A DNA stretch of 44,292 nucleotides, from contig CALVEH010000012.1 of the NCBI GenBank assembly GCA_944326545.1, positions 1 through 44,292 on the forward strand, given 5' to 3'. Within the stretch, counting starts at the first letter, position 1; each line of letters begins with the position of its first letter. This document shows positions 18,692 to 27,509 of this stretch, one piece after another. The notes under the pieces are model-generated. The model ran no database searches and was not told the origin of the DNA. It was given only the letters and a program-made list of their open reading frames with translations. Source of the stretch: Candidatus Gastranaerophilales bacterium (lineage in GTDB: Bacteria; Cyanobacteriota; Vampirovibrionia; Gastranaerophilales; Gastranaerophilaceae). Made by a program: the position numbers and the translations under genes.

Positions 18692-19470
18692 TAGAAACTG
18701 TATTAGAAGCATTTCCTAAATATTTTCCAGAAATAAATGCGGCTCTTGGCGGCGGTATATTTATCTTTGCGCGTGTAATAGGCTTTATAAGATTTGCCCC
18801 TGTATTGAACAGAAAAGAAATCCCCGGCGTGGTTAAGCTCGCATTTGCTTTGATTCTTACAATAATTTTAATGATGACAGTTCATACAGGGCCTGTACCT
18901 TCCGGTTCGTCATTGATTTTAGGTTTGATTCTTAACGTAGTTGGAGGAATGTTGGTAGGCTTTATTGCCAATTGTATAGTTTTAGCAATTTCTGCTGCAG
19001 GGGATATGATTAATATGCAGATGGGTCTTTCTTCTGCAATGGTTTTGGACCCTACAGTCGGTACTCAGGTCTCTATATTGGGGAACTTTTTTGGCTTGCT
19101 TGCTGTTATTTTATTTATAGATGTCGGTGGATTGTACTGGCTAATCAATGCTTTGCACAGAAGTTTTGAGATTTTTCCAATTTATGCAAACGCTATTCCT
19201 ATGGATAGACTCGTAAATAAAGAATATCTTGTTACTATTACATCAAATGTTTTGTATATAGGTTTGCAGATAGCTTCTCCTGTTTTATTGGCAACGCTGG
19301 GTCAAGACTTAATCTTGGGTATAATTTCTAAAACTGCTCCACAGGTTAACGTTTTTCAATTAAGCTTCCTGTTTAAACCTGTATTGGGTGCAGCAATTCT
19401 TTTATGGATTATGCCTGTAATTGTTAATGTGATTAACGATTACTTTATGTCTTTTGCAAAAATATTTTAA
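18688..19470 (+). CDS. fliR: Flagellar export protein FliR
   Basis: A 260-residue polytopic membrane protein. FliR signatures include FARVIGFIRFAPVLNRKEIP near the N-terminus, ISAAGDMINMQMGLSSAMVLDP in the centre and LATLGQDLILGIISKTAPQVNVF toward the end. It completes the FliP5Q4R1 gate. It overlaps the secretin-N-like gene by 4 bp and, at its end, the converging pth gene by 4 bp. flhB and flhA are not in the window. Confidence 0.95.
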   Translation: MIETVLEAFPKYFPEINAALGGGIFIFARVIGFIRFAPVLNRKEIPGVVKLAFALILTIILMMTVHTGPVPSGSSLILGLILNVVGGMLVGFIANCIVLAISAAGDMINMQMGLSSAMVLDPTVGTQVSILGNFFGLLAVILFIDVGGLYWLINALHRSFEIFPIYANAIPMDRLVNKEYLVTITSNVLYIGLQIASPVLLATLGQDLILGIISKTAPQVNVFQLSFLFKPVLGAAILLWIMPVIVNVINDYFMSFAKIF

Positions 19471-20027
19471 TTAAACTTTGTTTGAGCTGCTTGTATGCCT
19501 TCGGTTAAATATGTTTCAACAGCAGCTTGTGCATTTTTGAGAACGTTTTTTAGTTCTGTCAGTTGTTCGTCATTAAAGTTTTGAAGAACATAAGCTTCTG
19601 ATGGTATAGGCGGCTGCGGGCCGATTCCTATTTTTAGACGGTCAAAATTATTGTTACCGCCAAGTACGTTGATGATTGATTTTATTCCGTTGTGTCCGCC
19701 ATCAGAACCTTTTGCACGGAATCTCATTTTGCCTACAGGCATTGCAATATCGTCATATATTATCAGTATGTCTTCTCTGTTTATTTTATAGAAATTCATA
19801 ACAGCGATGAGCGATTGCCCTGAAAGATTCATAAATGTGTGAGGCTTTAACATAATAATTGATTCGCCTGATTGGTTAATCTTAGCAACTTCTCCATTGA
19901 ATTTTGATTCGAACTTAAAATCAAACCCCCATTGGTAGCTCAAATAATCAAGAACCATAAATCCTGCATTGTGTCTTGTGAATTTGTATTTGTCTCCCGG
20001 ATTGCCCAGACCTGCTATGAGTTTCAT
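19467..20027 (-). CDS. pth: Peptidyl-tRNA hydrolase
   Basis: A 186-residue Pth with all signatures: GLGNPGDKYKFTRHNAGF (catalytic His), MLKPHTFMNLSG, IYDDIAMPVGKMR (Asp) and GSDGGHNGIKSI. It frees tRNA from peptides that drop off ribosomes. It sits alone on the minus strand; no strong Shine-Dalgarno sequence is visible. Confidence 0.97.
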   Translation of the reverse strand: MKLIAGLGNPGDKYKFTRHNAGFMVLDYLSYQWGFDFKFESKFNGEVAKINQSGESIIMLKPHTFMNLSGQSLIAVMNFYKINREDILIIYDDIAMPVGKMRFRAKGSDGGHNGIKSIINVLGGNNNFDRLKIGIGPQPPIPSEAYVLQNFNDEQLTELKNVLKNAQAAVETYLTEGIQAAQTKFN

Positions 20028-20205
20028 TGTTTAACTTTCTATATAAATCGGTGTTTAACTTTATAGATAAATAAGATTGCTCCAAACGTTACATACTTGT
20101 TACCAATAACAAAAAGATTGAAACAGTTTATCAATATAATAGAAAAAATAATATTTCAAATAAATTTTCGAAATACTTTTTATATTTTAGGGATGGAGGG
20201 GACTA

Positions 20206-20772
20206 ATGTCAACCAAAAGTAAAGCTATAGTGAATCTTAAAAGCAGTGAAAAGGTGTCTAATTTTTTAGAGTCAAATCATCTGCATAAAAAAGATTTTGC
20301 TGAGATGATAGGTGTTACTCTCTCTTATGTTTATAATCTTATAGACAATGCGATACCCTTTTCGACAAGAGGGATAACGCTTGAGAGAATTGCTACAGTT
20401 ATGGATATAGAGCCTGAGGAGTTTGTTGAGTACAAAATTCCTCAAGAGCCTATTCTTATTGACGAATCTATTGAGTTTTTACGAGAAAAACAAAAAGATA
20501 AAGGAATTTCTACTGTTCAGCTTTTAAAAAGTTTTCCTCGTAAAAAAAGAGTGGAAATTGTTGATATTTTAAGAGGCGCAAGGCCGATACCTCTTGATTG
20601 GAAAGAACTCTCTCTGGTGGCTCAAGTTTTGGATATTGATAAAGAAGAAATTTATCCATACTGGGAACAAAGAGCAAGACAACTTTTGCAAACTTCAGGC
20701 ATGAATTTGCAGGCCAATCAAGGGCTTGTAGATGCAATGTTTGATTGCGCAAGAAACTATGTTGATAAGTAG
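20206..20772 (+). CDS. XRE-type DNA-binding protein with two HTH-like units
   Basis: A 188-residue protein. Residues about 17-75 form a Cro/CI helix-turn-helix (KKDFAEMIGVTLSYVYNLID, then ITLERIATVMDIEPEEFVEY). A second, more diverged unit (about 95-152) ends in the matching LSLVAQVLDIDKEEIYPYW, suggesting an internal duplication. It is likely a transcription regulator. GGAGGGG lies 6 nt before the ATG, the strongest Shine-Dalgarno in the window, and the gene is not in an operon with either neighbour. Target unknown. Confidence 0.75.
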   Translation: MSTKSKAIVNLKSSEKVSNFLESNHLHKKDFAEMIGVTLSYVYNLIDNAIPFSTRGITLERIATVMDIEPEEFVEYKIPQEPILIDESIEFLREKQKDKGISTVQLLKSFPRKKRVEIVDILRGARPIPLDWKELSLVAQVLDIDKEEIYPYWEQRARQLLQTSGMNLQANQGLVDAMFDCARNYVDK

Positions 20773-20797
20773 TTTCTTGTAGCGTATGACGTTATTT

Positions 20798-22135
20798 TTA
20801 TTTTCCAATACAAAAATGCTCAAAAATATTTTCTAGGATTTCATCGGTGATAACCTCACCGGTGATTTCGTCTAAAGCGAGTAATGCTGACTTTATGTCA
20901 ATAGAAATAAGGTCTTGTATCTCTCCGTTTTGTGTTGCAATCATTGCATTTGTTAGTGCTTTTTTTGCATTTATCAAACATTCCTGTTGCCTTTGGTTGG
21001 TTACAAATTCTGTTTCCATTGCATCTTTATCAAGAATTGTTTCTTTTATTTTTGCTTTTAATTCTTCTATGTTGTAACCTGTTTTAGAAGAAATATTCAA
21101 AGCTTCAGGGTTTGGAACTTCTGCTAAATCAGATTTTGATGCGATTTTGATATGAGGTTTGTCCATAATCATCTCATAAATCAGTGCATCGTTTTCGTCA
21201 AAACCTTTGCTCCAGTCAAAAAGGAATAGTATTAAATCGGCATTTTCTACACAGTTTTTAGTGTATTCAATTCCTATTGCTTCAACTTTATCAACTTCTT
21301 CGTTGTCTCTGATACCCGCAGTGTCTATTAATGTTGCAGGGATTCCGTCAAGGTCTATTGATTCTTGGATAACATCTCTTGTAGTACCAGGGATTTCTGT
21401 TACAATAGCCCTTTCAAGGTTTAGTAATGCGTTGAACAATGATGATTTACCCGCATTAGGACATCCCGCAATAGCGATTTTTATACCTTGACGCATTATG
21501 TTTGAGGCATTTGCGTTTTTTAAGATTTTATCTATAAGTTGTGTGTTTGTTTCTATTTCTTGCTGTATGTATGAATATTCAGGCTCTGCAACGTCTTCAG
21601 GAAAATCAACCGCAGCTATGATTCTTGAATAAAGCTTGAAAAGCGAAGATTTTATATTGGCTATTTCTTTTGTTAGTGCCCCTGAAAGGTTGTTTGCGCT
21701 TTTTTGCGCAAAGTTTGATGTTTTTGCGTGGATTAAATCAAGCACAGCTTCTGCTTGAGATAAGTCAAGTTTTTTATTTAAAAATGCACGTTTGGTGAAT
21801 TCACCTCTTTGTGCCAGTCTGGCACCGTTTTTTATTGTTAAATCAAGGATTTTTTTAACTACTTTAGGGCCACCGTGACATTGAAATTCAACAATGTCTT
21901 CGCCGGTGTAACTGTTAGGGTTTTTAAAAGGGAGAACTACAACTTCATCAATTTTATTGTTGTCTTCCATTACCCAGCCGTGGTTTATTTGGCCTGCTTT
22001 TAGTTCTTTTTTAGAAAACATTTTCAAAGCGACTTCAAAAGCTTTATCGCCTGATATTCTTACAATGCCTACACCGCCCATTCCAAGAGGTGTGGCTATT
22101 GCGCTTATTGTTTCAAATTCGTAGTTAATATTCAT
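20798..22135 (-). CDS. mnmE: tRNA modification GTPase MnmE (TrmE)
   Basis: A 445-residue protein with the N-terminal folate-binding domain (ISAIATPLGMGGVGIVRISG), a helical domain, a G domain (G1 GCPNAGKSS, G2 TT in PGTTRD, G3 DTAG) and the C-terminal CIGK. With MnmG it makes the cmnm5 modification at wobble uridine. The G4 motif reads SKSD rather than NKxD, a non-canonical but tolerable change. The ATG lacks a Shine-Dalgarno sequence; TAAGAT ends 6 nt before it, with TTGCAA 17 nt further upstream, suggesting a leaderless mRNA. Confidence 0.96.
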   Translation of the reverse strand: MNINYEFETISAIATPLGMGGVGIVRISGDKAFEVALKMFSKKELKAGQINHGWVMEDNNKIDEVVVLPFKNPNSYTGEDIVEFQCHGGPKVVKKILDLTIKNGARLAQRGEFTKRAFLNKKLDLSQAEAVLDLIHAKTSNFAQKSANNLSGALTKEIANIKSSLFKLYSRIIAAVDFPEDVAEPEYSYIQQEIETNTQLIDKILKNANASNIMRQGIKIAIAGCPNAGKSSLFNALLNLERAIVTEIPGTTRDVIQESIDLDGIPATLIDTAGIRDNEEVDKVEAIGIEYTKNCVENADLILFLFDWSKGFDENDALIYEMIMDKPHIKIASKSDLAEVPNPEALNISSKTGYNIEELKAKIKETILDKDAMETEFVTNQRQQECLINAKKALTNAMIATQNGEIQDLISIDIKSALLALDEITGEVITDEILENIFEHFCIGK

Positions 22136-22390
22136 ACTAAAATCTTAGTATTAACAAGGTTTTGTTGCAAATATTAAGAAATGTTACGCTGTTTTGAATC
22201 AAAAAGGCAATTATTTAAGAAGTAAATACTTTATATATATACGAGAGATAAAAAAGAGAAAGAGAAAAAAGTTTATCACTTGTAAAGAGAATTAAGAGAA
22301 ATAGATTTTTTTATAACATACACACTGACCTACCAAACACTAACCTACACTTACACTTACTTACACACGAGGAATCAAAAAAGATTCGAC
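22136..22390. other. Gene-free, A/T-rich lead-in to an orphan terminator; possible small RNA
   Basis: No credible coding frame. A purine-rich stretch (22226-22275) is followed by a pyrimidine/CA-rich stretch of ACTTAC-like repeats (22335-22370). The only hairpin-prone part is GAATC-AAAAAA-GATTC at 22372-22387, next to the terminator. The region could encode a short plus-strand RNA ending at 22417. Confidence 0.3.
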
Positions 22391-22417
22391 GGGATTCATT
22401 ATGAATCCCTTTTTTTT
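22391..22417 (+). terminator. Perfect rho-independent terminator without an upstream plus-strand gene
   Basis: GGGATTCA-TTA-TGAATCCC forms an 8-bp perfect stem followed by eight Ts. The nearest gene upstream is on the minus strand, so what it terminates is not obvious. Confidence 0.75.
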
Positions 22418-22430
22418 GCGGATTTTGGCA

Positions 22431-22500
22431 AGTGCGCCGAGTGAGGCTATGCCGAACCCAGCACGTCCTGTGAGGCGGGACGGTGACTCCCGCCGAACTG
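22431..22500. repeat. GC-rich hairpin block
   Basis: A block much richer in G and C than its surroundings. It contains GGCGGGA-n7-TCCCGCC (7-bp perfect stem) and, overlapping, CGTCC...GGGACG. It looks like a REP/MITE-type intergenic repeat, and leads directly into the tandem repeats. Confidence 0.4.
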
Positions 22501-22968
22501 CCAATAATCCAAGATTTTAGAAAATGGCGTCACGGAAATGCAATGAAAAAACAAAGAATCATGGATTATTAAATAGTGACTTTGTTTCGAACTACCATCC
22601 AAGATTTTAGAAAATGGCGTCACGGAAACACAATGAAAAAACAAAGAATCATAGATTATTAAATAGTGACTTTGTTTCGAACTACCATCCAAGATTTTAG
22701 AAAATGGCGTCACGGAAATGCAATGAAAAAACAAAGAATCATAGATTATTAAATAGTGACTTTGTTCCGAACTGCCAATAATCCAAGATTTTTATAAGGT
22801 TTCAATATCTTTGCGGACTATTATTGTGAAACACTTCAATTGTTGACGACAAGTCCACCATTACTTGTTCAGGGCCACAGGCCTACGCACAATTTTGTAA
22901 TGTATTAATCTTTTCGAACTGCCAATAATCCAAGATCTTTATAAGGTTTCAATATCTTTGCGGACTAT
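22494..22968. repeat. Three copies of a CGAACTGCCAATAATCCAAG repeat, two extended
   Basis: The 20-mer CGAACTGCCAATAATCCAAG starts at 22494, 22768 and 22915. The second and third copies continue, nearly unchanged, through a further 34 bp (TATAAGGTTTCAATATCT and TTGCGGACTAT), so they are about 54-bp direct repeats. The first copy runs into the 90-bp array. Confidence 0.75.
22509..22778. repeat. Tandem array: three 90-bp repeats
   Basis: Units begin at 22509, 22599 and 22689 with CCAAGATTTTAGAAAATGGC and have an exact 90-bp period with only a few substitutions. Each contains GCGTCACGGAAA and AAATAGTGACTTTGTT. Because 90 is a multiple of three, a minus-strand frame stays open through the array by chance. 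No spacers are present, so it is not a CRISPR. Confidence 0.9.
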
Positions 22969-23135
22969 ATTAATCAAACACATCAAATATTGATACCCAA
23001 GTTAGCATGTAATTGTTTAGCGGCACAGCCGTTTCCACTATTTAATACTATTAGTTGTCGTATTTATGTGGCTTAAATATCTTGGCTGGCTATAAGTTTC
23101 AAATACCTCGTTTATAGAAGACTAGCTCGTATTTG
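22822..23135. other. Gene-free region after the repeats
   Basis: No credible coding frame. Apart from the third 54-bp repeat copy (22915-22968), the sequence is AT-rich with isolated GC patches such as AGGGCCACAGGCCTACG at about 22871. No promoter or RNA fold was recognised. Confidence 0.4.
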
Positions 23136-23879
23136 TTATTTTAAAAATTCTTTTAGAACCCAATATCCCATATAATATCCTGCAACAGCAGGGACAAAAG
23201 GTGTAGAACCCGGGGTGATTTTAGTAAACTCTATTTTTTTGCCTTCGTTTGTTTCTATATTTTCAACTACAGAAATTTTTTCAAGCACATTTGGAGCTTC
23301 TTTACTGCATACGGCGGTTATACCTGAATCGATACCTCTTTTTTTTAGTTGATACAAAACATTTTTTGTAAACGTGCATTTTTTGTTTTCTATATCTTTG
23401 ATGTCTGTTATGTATAGCTTTGTAGGGTCTAGTCTGTTGCCTGCGCCCATTGAGGTTATTACAGGGATGTTGTTTTCTTTGCAATAAACCAACAAATCTA
23501 TTTTTGAGCGCATAGTGTCAATTGCATCTATTACATAATCAGGTTTTGTTGCAAAAATTTTTTCTTTTAAACTTTCATTATAAAAATCACAAATACTATT
23601 AACCTTGATATTAGGGTTAATATCTAAAAGTCTTTGTGTGAATAATTCTGCTTTTTTTTGTCCTACGGTAGAATTTAGAGCTATTATTTGTCTGTTTATA
23701 TTTGAATCAGATACTTCGTCAAAATCTACAATGGTAAAATTTTCCACTCCGCTTCTTGCCAATGCTTCGAGAGCAAAACCACCCACACCTCCAAGACCAA
23801 AGACAAAAACAACTTTGTTTTTTAACAAAGCTTGTTTTTCTTTTCCCCAGATTAATTCATTGCGGCTAAAATCTGTCAT
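23136..23879 (-). CDS. tcdA: tRNA threonylcarbamoyladenosine dehydratase (ThiF/E1-like)
   Basis: A 247-residue E1-like protein. The nucleotide-binding motif is VFGLGGVGGFALEALARSG, followed by VDFDEVSDSNINRQI, then DAIDTMRSKIDL. Length and the C-terminal GSTPFVPAVAGYYMG are typical of TcdA (CsdL), which cyclises t6A37 in tRNA to ct6A using ATP. Together with mnmE, pth and tlyA it adds to a tRNA/rRNA maintenance theme in this backbone. The start lies 6 nt after the stop of the upstream 107-residue gene, so the two form an operon. Confidence 0.9.
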   Translation of the reverse strand: MTDFSRNELIWGKEKQALLKNKVVFVFGLGGVGGFALEALARSGVENFTIVDFDEVSDSNINRQIIALNSTVGQKKAELFTQRLLDINPNIKVNSICDFYNESLKEKIFATKPDYVIDAIDTMRSKIDLLVYCKENNIPVITSMGAGNRLDPTKLYITDIKDIENKKCTFTKNVLYQLKKRGIDSGITAVCSKEAPNVLEKISVVENIETNEGKKIEFTKITPGSTPFVPAVAGYYMGYWVLKEFLK

Positions 23880-23885
23880 TGTGAC

Positions 23886-24209
23886 CTACTTTAGGGACAT
23901 ACATATACCTTCCATGATGTTTAGATAATCACTTTCAGGTAATGTTGATGCTGTTTTTATCGCTGCAGATAAATCAGGCTGTTTGTCATACCAGCGTCTG
24001 CCTTTGTTTGTTTGATATAGACCAAGAACTCTTTCAAGCCCAATGCTTAACGGAGCTGTGTCGTTTTCTCTGTGCACAGTTTTTATTGCACTTGCAACGC
24101 TGATTATATCATCTGTTAATTTTTTTCTGACTGCAGGGTTTAGCGTTCTTAGCATATCCAATGCCATTTTAGATTCTCTATGTTTATCATACCAGCGTTT
24201 ATTTTCCAC
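23886..24209 (-). CDS. Small protein with duplicated RWYDK motif, function unknown
   Basis: A 107-residue soluble helical protein, not recognised. It has two related segments: KRWYDKHRESKMALDMLRTL (residues 4-23) and RRWYDKQPDLSAAIKTASTL (about 71-90), i.e. an internal duplication of R-W-Y-D-K followed by an amphipathic helix. The start is GTG with GGGAGA 5 nt upstream. It is the first gene of a pair with tcdA. Confidence 0.7.
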   Translation of the reverse strand: MENKRWYDKHRESKMALDMLRTLNPAVRKKLTDDIISVASAIKTVHRENDTAPLSIGLERVLGLYQTNKGRRWYDKQPDLSAAIKTASTLPESDYLNIMEGICMSLK

Positions 24210-24326
24210 AATTTTCTCCCGAGTCTTGTCAATTTTATATTAATTATTATATTTCTTTTTTTACAAAATACAAATGCGTTACATTGTTATGATAAAATTT
24301 TTATATATAAAACTTGAGGGGGAAGT

Positions 24327-25442
24327 ATGAGTATAGTTGCAGCTATAATAATATTTTTAATAGGTATAAAAATTGGTGCTATTGTTACCTTTTTTGTGAT
24401 GAAAAAAATTCAATCTAATAAAGAAGAATCTGTAAATAAGGCATATAGTGATGTCTATGAAAAAATGCAGCTACAGTTTGAAAATTTATCTAACAAAATT
24501 TTTAAAGAAACTACTCAAGATTTTTCTAATATGTCTAAAGAAAGAATAAACGAGATACTTGAGCCGTTCAAAGAAAAGTTTGAGGAACTTAAAAAACAAT
24601 CAACATTTAACAATCAACAATATGCTCAACTTGATATGCATATTAAGGATGTAATTCAAACAGGTACAAAAATTTCTAACGACACTAATACTTTGGCTGC
24701 TGCGCTAAAAGGCGATAATATGAAGCAAGGCAAATGGGGCGAGCTTATTTTAGAAAAAGTTCTTGAACTTTCAGGTTTAAGAAAAGGTGAAGAATACCTC
24801 GTTCAAGCAGGTTTTGATTCTAAAAAACCTGACGCTACAATACTTCTTCCTGAAAATAAAGCAGTCTTTATCGATGCTAAAACATCATTGGCGTCTTATG
24901 ATGCATTTTTGAATGCTGATAATGAACAAGATGCAATTTATGCTTTGAAGCAGTTTAAAGATTCTATAAAAACTCATATTTCTGGCCTTGCCAAAAGAGA
25001 GTATTTTGAGATTGAAGATTTTGCTTCTCCTGAATATGTGCTAATGTTTATACCTATAGAAAGCTGTTATGCAATGTTGTTTGCAGACAATGGCGAGTTG
25101 TGGGAATTGGCTTGGAAAAACAAAATTATGCCTGTTTCTCCATCAACTTTGCTTGCGGCTTTAAAAATCATTAACAGCTTTAATATGGTTAACAGACAGA
25201 ATAAAAACGCGCAAGAGATTGCAAACCTTGCTGGCAAAATGATGGACAAGTTTGCTGATATGGTTAAAGATTTAAACGGTGTTCAAACAAATCTTTCAAA
25301 AGCTATGACAAAATTGTCCGGCCGTGACAATCTTGTTCGTCAGTGTGAAAGATTGACTGAGCTTGGTGCAAAAAACAGTAAACAAATTCCTCAGCCTTCT
25401 ATTGTAGAAGAGGAACAACAACAAATTTCTTTAGTTCCTTAA
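24327..25442 (+). CDS. rmuC: DNA recombination protein RmuC
   Basis: A 371-residue protein with an N-terminal membrane segment (about residues 3-24), a coiled coil (30-130), and the RmuC nuclease-like domain (about 130-320): MKQGKWGELILEKVLELSGL, then PDATILLPENKAVFIDAKTSL, with the D...E/D-x-K arrangement of a PD-(D/E)XK fold. RmuC limits recombination between inverted repeats. GAGGGGGAAG lies just before the ATG. Confidence 0.93.
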   Translation: MSIVAAIIIFLIGIKIGAIVTFFVMKKIQSNKEESVNKAYSDVYEKMQLQFENLSNKIFKETTQDFSNMSKERINEILEPFKEKFEELKKQSTFNNQQYAQLDMHIKDVIQTGTKISNDTNTLAAALKGDNMKQGKWGELILEKVLELSGLRKGEEYLVQAGFDSKKPDATILLPENKAVFIDAKTSLASYDAFLNADNEQDAIYALKQFKDSIKTHISGLAKREYFEIEDFASPEYVLMFIPIESCYAMLFADNGELWELAWKNKIMPVSPSTLLAALKIINSFNMVNRQNKNAQEIANLAGKMMDKFADMVKDLNGVQTNLSKAMTKLSGRDNLVRQCERLTELGAKNSKQIPQPSIVEEEQQQISLVP

Positions 25443-25487
25443 AATTAGCAATTTTTTTTATTTTTTGTTTTACATGTTTTAGCTGAC

Positions 25488-26684
25488 ATGAATATAAGAA
25501 ATATAAGAACAGTTTTTAATCAAATGGTAAAGCCCTTGCGAAAAACTCAAACGCCAAGGGTTAAGCCTTATGAATTAATATCTAAAGAAGTTGGGTTGAG
25601 TGCTGATTCTCTTAAAATCAGTGCAGAAAGAATCGGGATTGAAGATGCGGCAACTGCTGATATTGTTGTGATAAGAAAAACTCAACAGCCTGAACAACAA
25701 AAAGTAATAACAACATTTAGAGATTCTGCCGGTAGTATTGTTGAAAGAGTGTTTGAATATATTGGTGTTAATCGTCCGGAAAAACACAGATTGTATAGAC
25801 CTTTGCATTCTTATTTCCCTGAAAAAGTTACGGGTAAATTGGTTCAAACCTTTGAAAATATAAATATAAACGGTACACCTAAGGCGTGGTGTAAAACTGC
25901 TTCTGAAAAATTTTTTGTAAACAGAAATGAATTTGGTCAAAAAGATTATGTAACTATTGCAAAAGTTACAACTGATGAAAGATCAATATATCCTATAAAA
26001 GTTCATAAGCATTCTTTGACTCAATATCCTGTTCCTATTGCTCATGTTGATCAAAATATAAATAAAAAAAATCTCTCTTTTGTAACTAAGATGGATGAAA
26101 ATGGTATACCTCAAATTCAAAAAATAACGTCGGATAGAGATGTTCTTATTCCTCGTGATGATGAGTATTTGGCTTTTAGAATGTTTGATTCAGAAGATGC
26201 CAAAAAACCTGTCACTAATTATGCATTAAAAAAACGCAATTTACATGATTTAGGAATTAGGGTAGAGGACAATTTTTATTCGTCTGAAAAAACAACGGGT
26301 TCTTTTAATCATGATAAAGGGGTAATTTTTTATAACTACAGATATCTTACAAAAGAAGAAGTTGTTGATACCGCTTTTCATGAAACAACTCACGCTAAAC
26401 AGTATGAAGTTATGGGTAGAACAAAAACATTTGGTTCGAAATATTCTACAGATTGTTTGATAAAACACGGAGAAGATAATTCACCGGCAGCTGTTGAAAA
26501 AGGCAAAGCCTATTACGAGGCGCACAAAAACTATGTTCCCGCTGAAGTTGATTATGAAAAATACAGAAAAAATCTGCTAGAAAAAGAAGCTTGGGCAGAA
26601 GGTGAAAAAGCCGTTGATGATTATCTTGAACAAGGCTGGGAGTTAAGATATGAGTTTCCAAATACAATACCTGAAGAATTATAG
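25488..26684 (+). CDS. Putative zinc metallopeptidase (HETTH motif), uncharacterised
   Basis: A 398-residue protein without signal peptide or membrane segment. Residues 298-302 are HETTH, a true HExxH zinc motif in a helix (VVDTAFHETTHAKQYEVMG). About 60 residues later NLLEKEAWAEGEKAVDDYL resembles the gluzincin third-ligand helix (E-x-E-A-x-x-x-G/E). The first 290 residues match no family I recognise. Start ATG has no clear Shine-Dalgarno. It is 45 nt after rmuC and may be co-transcribed. The last 6 bp overlap the converging Nfo-like gene. Substrate unknown. Confidence 0.65.
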   Translation: MNIRNIRTVFNQMVKPLRKTQTPRVKPYELISKEVGLSADSLKISAERIGIEDAATADIVVIRKTQQPEQQKVITTFRDSAGSIVERVFEYIGVNRPEKHRLYRPLHSYFPEKVTGKLVQTFENININGTPKAWCKTASEKFFVNRNEFGQKDYVTIAKVTTDERSIYPIKVHKHSLTQYPVPIAHVDQNINKKNLSFVTKMDENGIPQIQKITSDRDVLIPRDDEYLAFRMFDSEDAKKPVTNYALKKRNLHDLGIRVEDNFYSSEKTTGSFNHDKGVIFYNYRYLTKEEVVDTAFHETTHAKQYEVMGRTKTFGSKYSTDCLIKHGEDNSPAAVEKGKAYYEAHKNYVPAEVDYEKYRKNLLEKEAWAEGEKAVDDYLEQGWELRYEFPNTIPEEL

Positions 26685-27509
26685 ACTCAAGTAATATTCT
26701 TTTAATAAAACAGCATCTTCTTCCATAATAGGGCTTTCGCAAACTACAACGCCTTTTACGTTGAATTTTTTGAATGCTTTCATTAAGTCTTGGTAGTTCA
26801 TATCACTTTCTTTTAACATAAGATGCTTTTTCTCACCTTTTGGGCCGTATTCTATACCTGCAATGTGTGCGTGAAAGTTTTCAAGTGCGTAGTCGCCAAT
26901 TTCTTTTCCTATAGTTTCAAAGATATTGCAAAAATCGTCATAGGTGTTATAAAGCCCGTTTGTTCTGGCATGTAAATGCGAAAAATCTACACAAGGCAAA
27001 ACTTGTTTAAAATCTTTTGACAGTTTAACAATTTCTTCTAAATCGCCCCATTGTGTCGGTTTGCCTGTTGTTTCGGGACGTACCCAGATATCAATGTCTT
27101 CACTATCTAGTGTTTTGCAAATTTCTTCCATTGAGCTTTCAACTTTTTTGTAGACGTCTTCTTTACTCATTCCCATATAAAAAGCTGCGTGATATGTAAC
27201 AGAAAAAGCGCCGAGGTCTTTTCCCATTCTGGCGGTATCAAGAACTCTTTTTATACTTGCTTCGATTTTTTCTTCTTCTTTGGAATTTAAGTTTATATAG
27301 TATGGTCCGTGCGCAGTGAGAACCATATTTTTTGATTGAGAAACTTCTTTTACAAGCTTTTGGTTTGCGGGACTCATCCTGACGCCGTGAACAAATTCAA
27401 GCTCCATTCCGTCAAGTTTTAATTCTTCTAAAATATCAAAAGCTTTTTCGTATCCGTTAGAACCGTTACAAATTGGCTGACCCGCTGTTACAAATTTTAG
27501 TGTATCCAT
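26679..27509 (-). CDS. TIM-barrel protein of the AP endonuclease 2 / endonuclease IV family
   Basis: A 276-residue TIM-barrel protein. Metal-site segments match endonuclease IV in order: TAHGPYYIN, VTYHAAF, VRPETTGK (Glu), PCVDFSHLHAR (Asp, His), FHAHIAG (His) and VVCESP (Glu). Endonuclease IV nicks DNA at abasic sites; the same superfamily also holds xylose-isomerase-like sugar enzymes, so the activity is not certain. The ATG overlaps the stop of the upstream formyltransferase gene by 1 nt (TAATG), so they are coupled. Confidence 0.8.
   Translation of the reverse strand: MDTLKFVTAGQPICNGSNGYEKAFDILEELKLDGMELEFVHGVRMSPANQKLVKEVSQSKNMVLTAHGPYYINLNSKEEEKIEASIKRVLDTARMGKDLGAFSVTYHAAFYMGMSKEDVYKKVESSMEEICKTLDSEDIDIWVRPETTGKPTQWGDLEEIVKLSKDFKQVLPCVDFSHLHARTNGLYNTYDDFCNIFETIGKEIGDYALENFHAHIAGIEYGPKGEKKHLMLKESDMNYQDLMKAFKKFNVKGVVVCESPIMEEDAVLLKEYYLSL

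Noticed and set aside
22447-22734. 95-codon minus-strand frame through the 90-bp repeats
   Set aside because: It stays open only because the repeat period is a multiple of three; it has no start context and starts and ends in non-coding repeat sequence.
22509-22778. CRISPR array
   Set aside because: Repeats are contiguous without spacers and are too long; no cas genes in the window.
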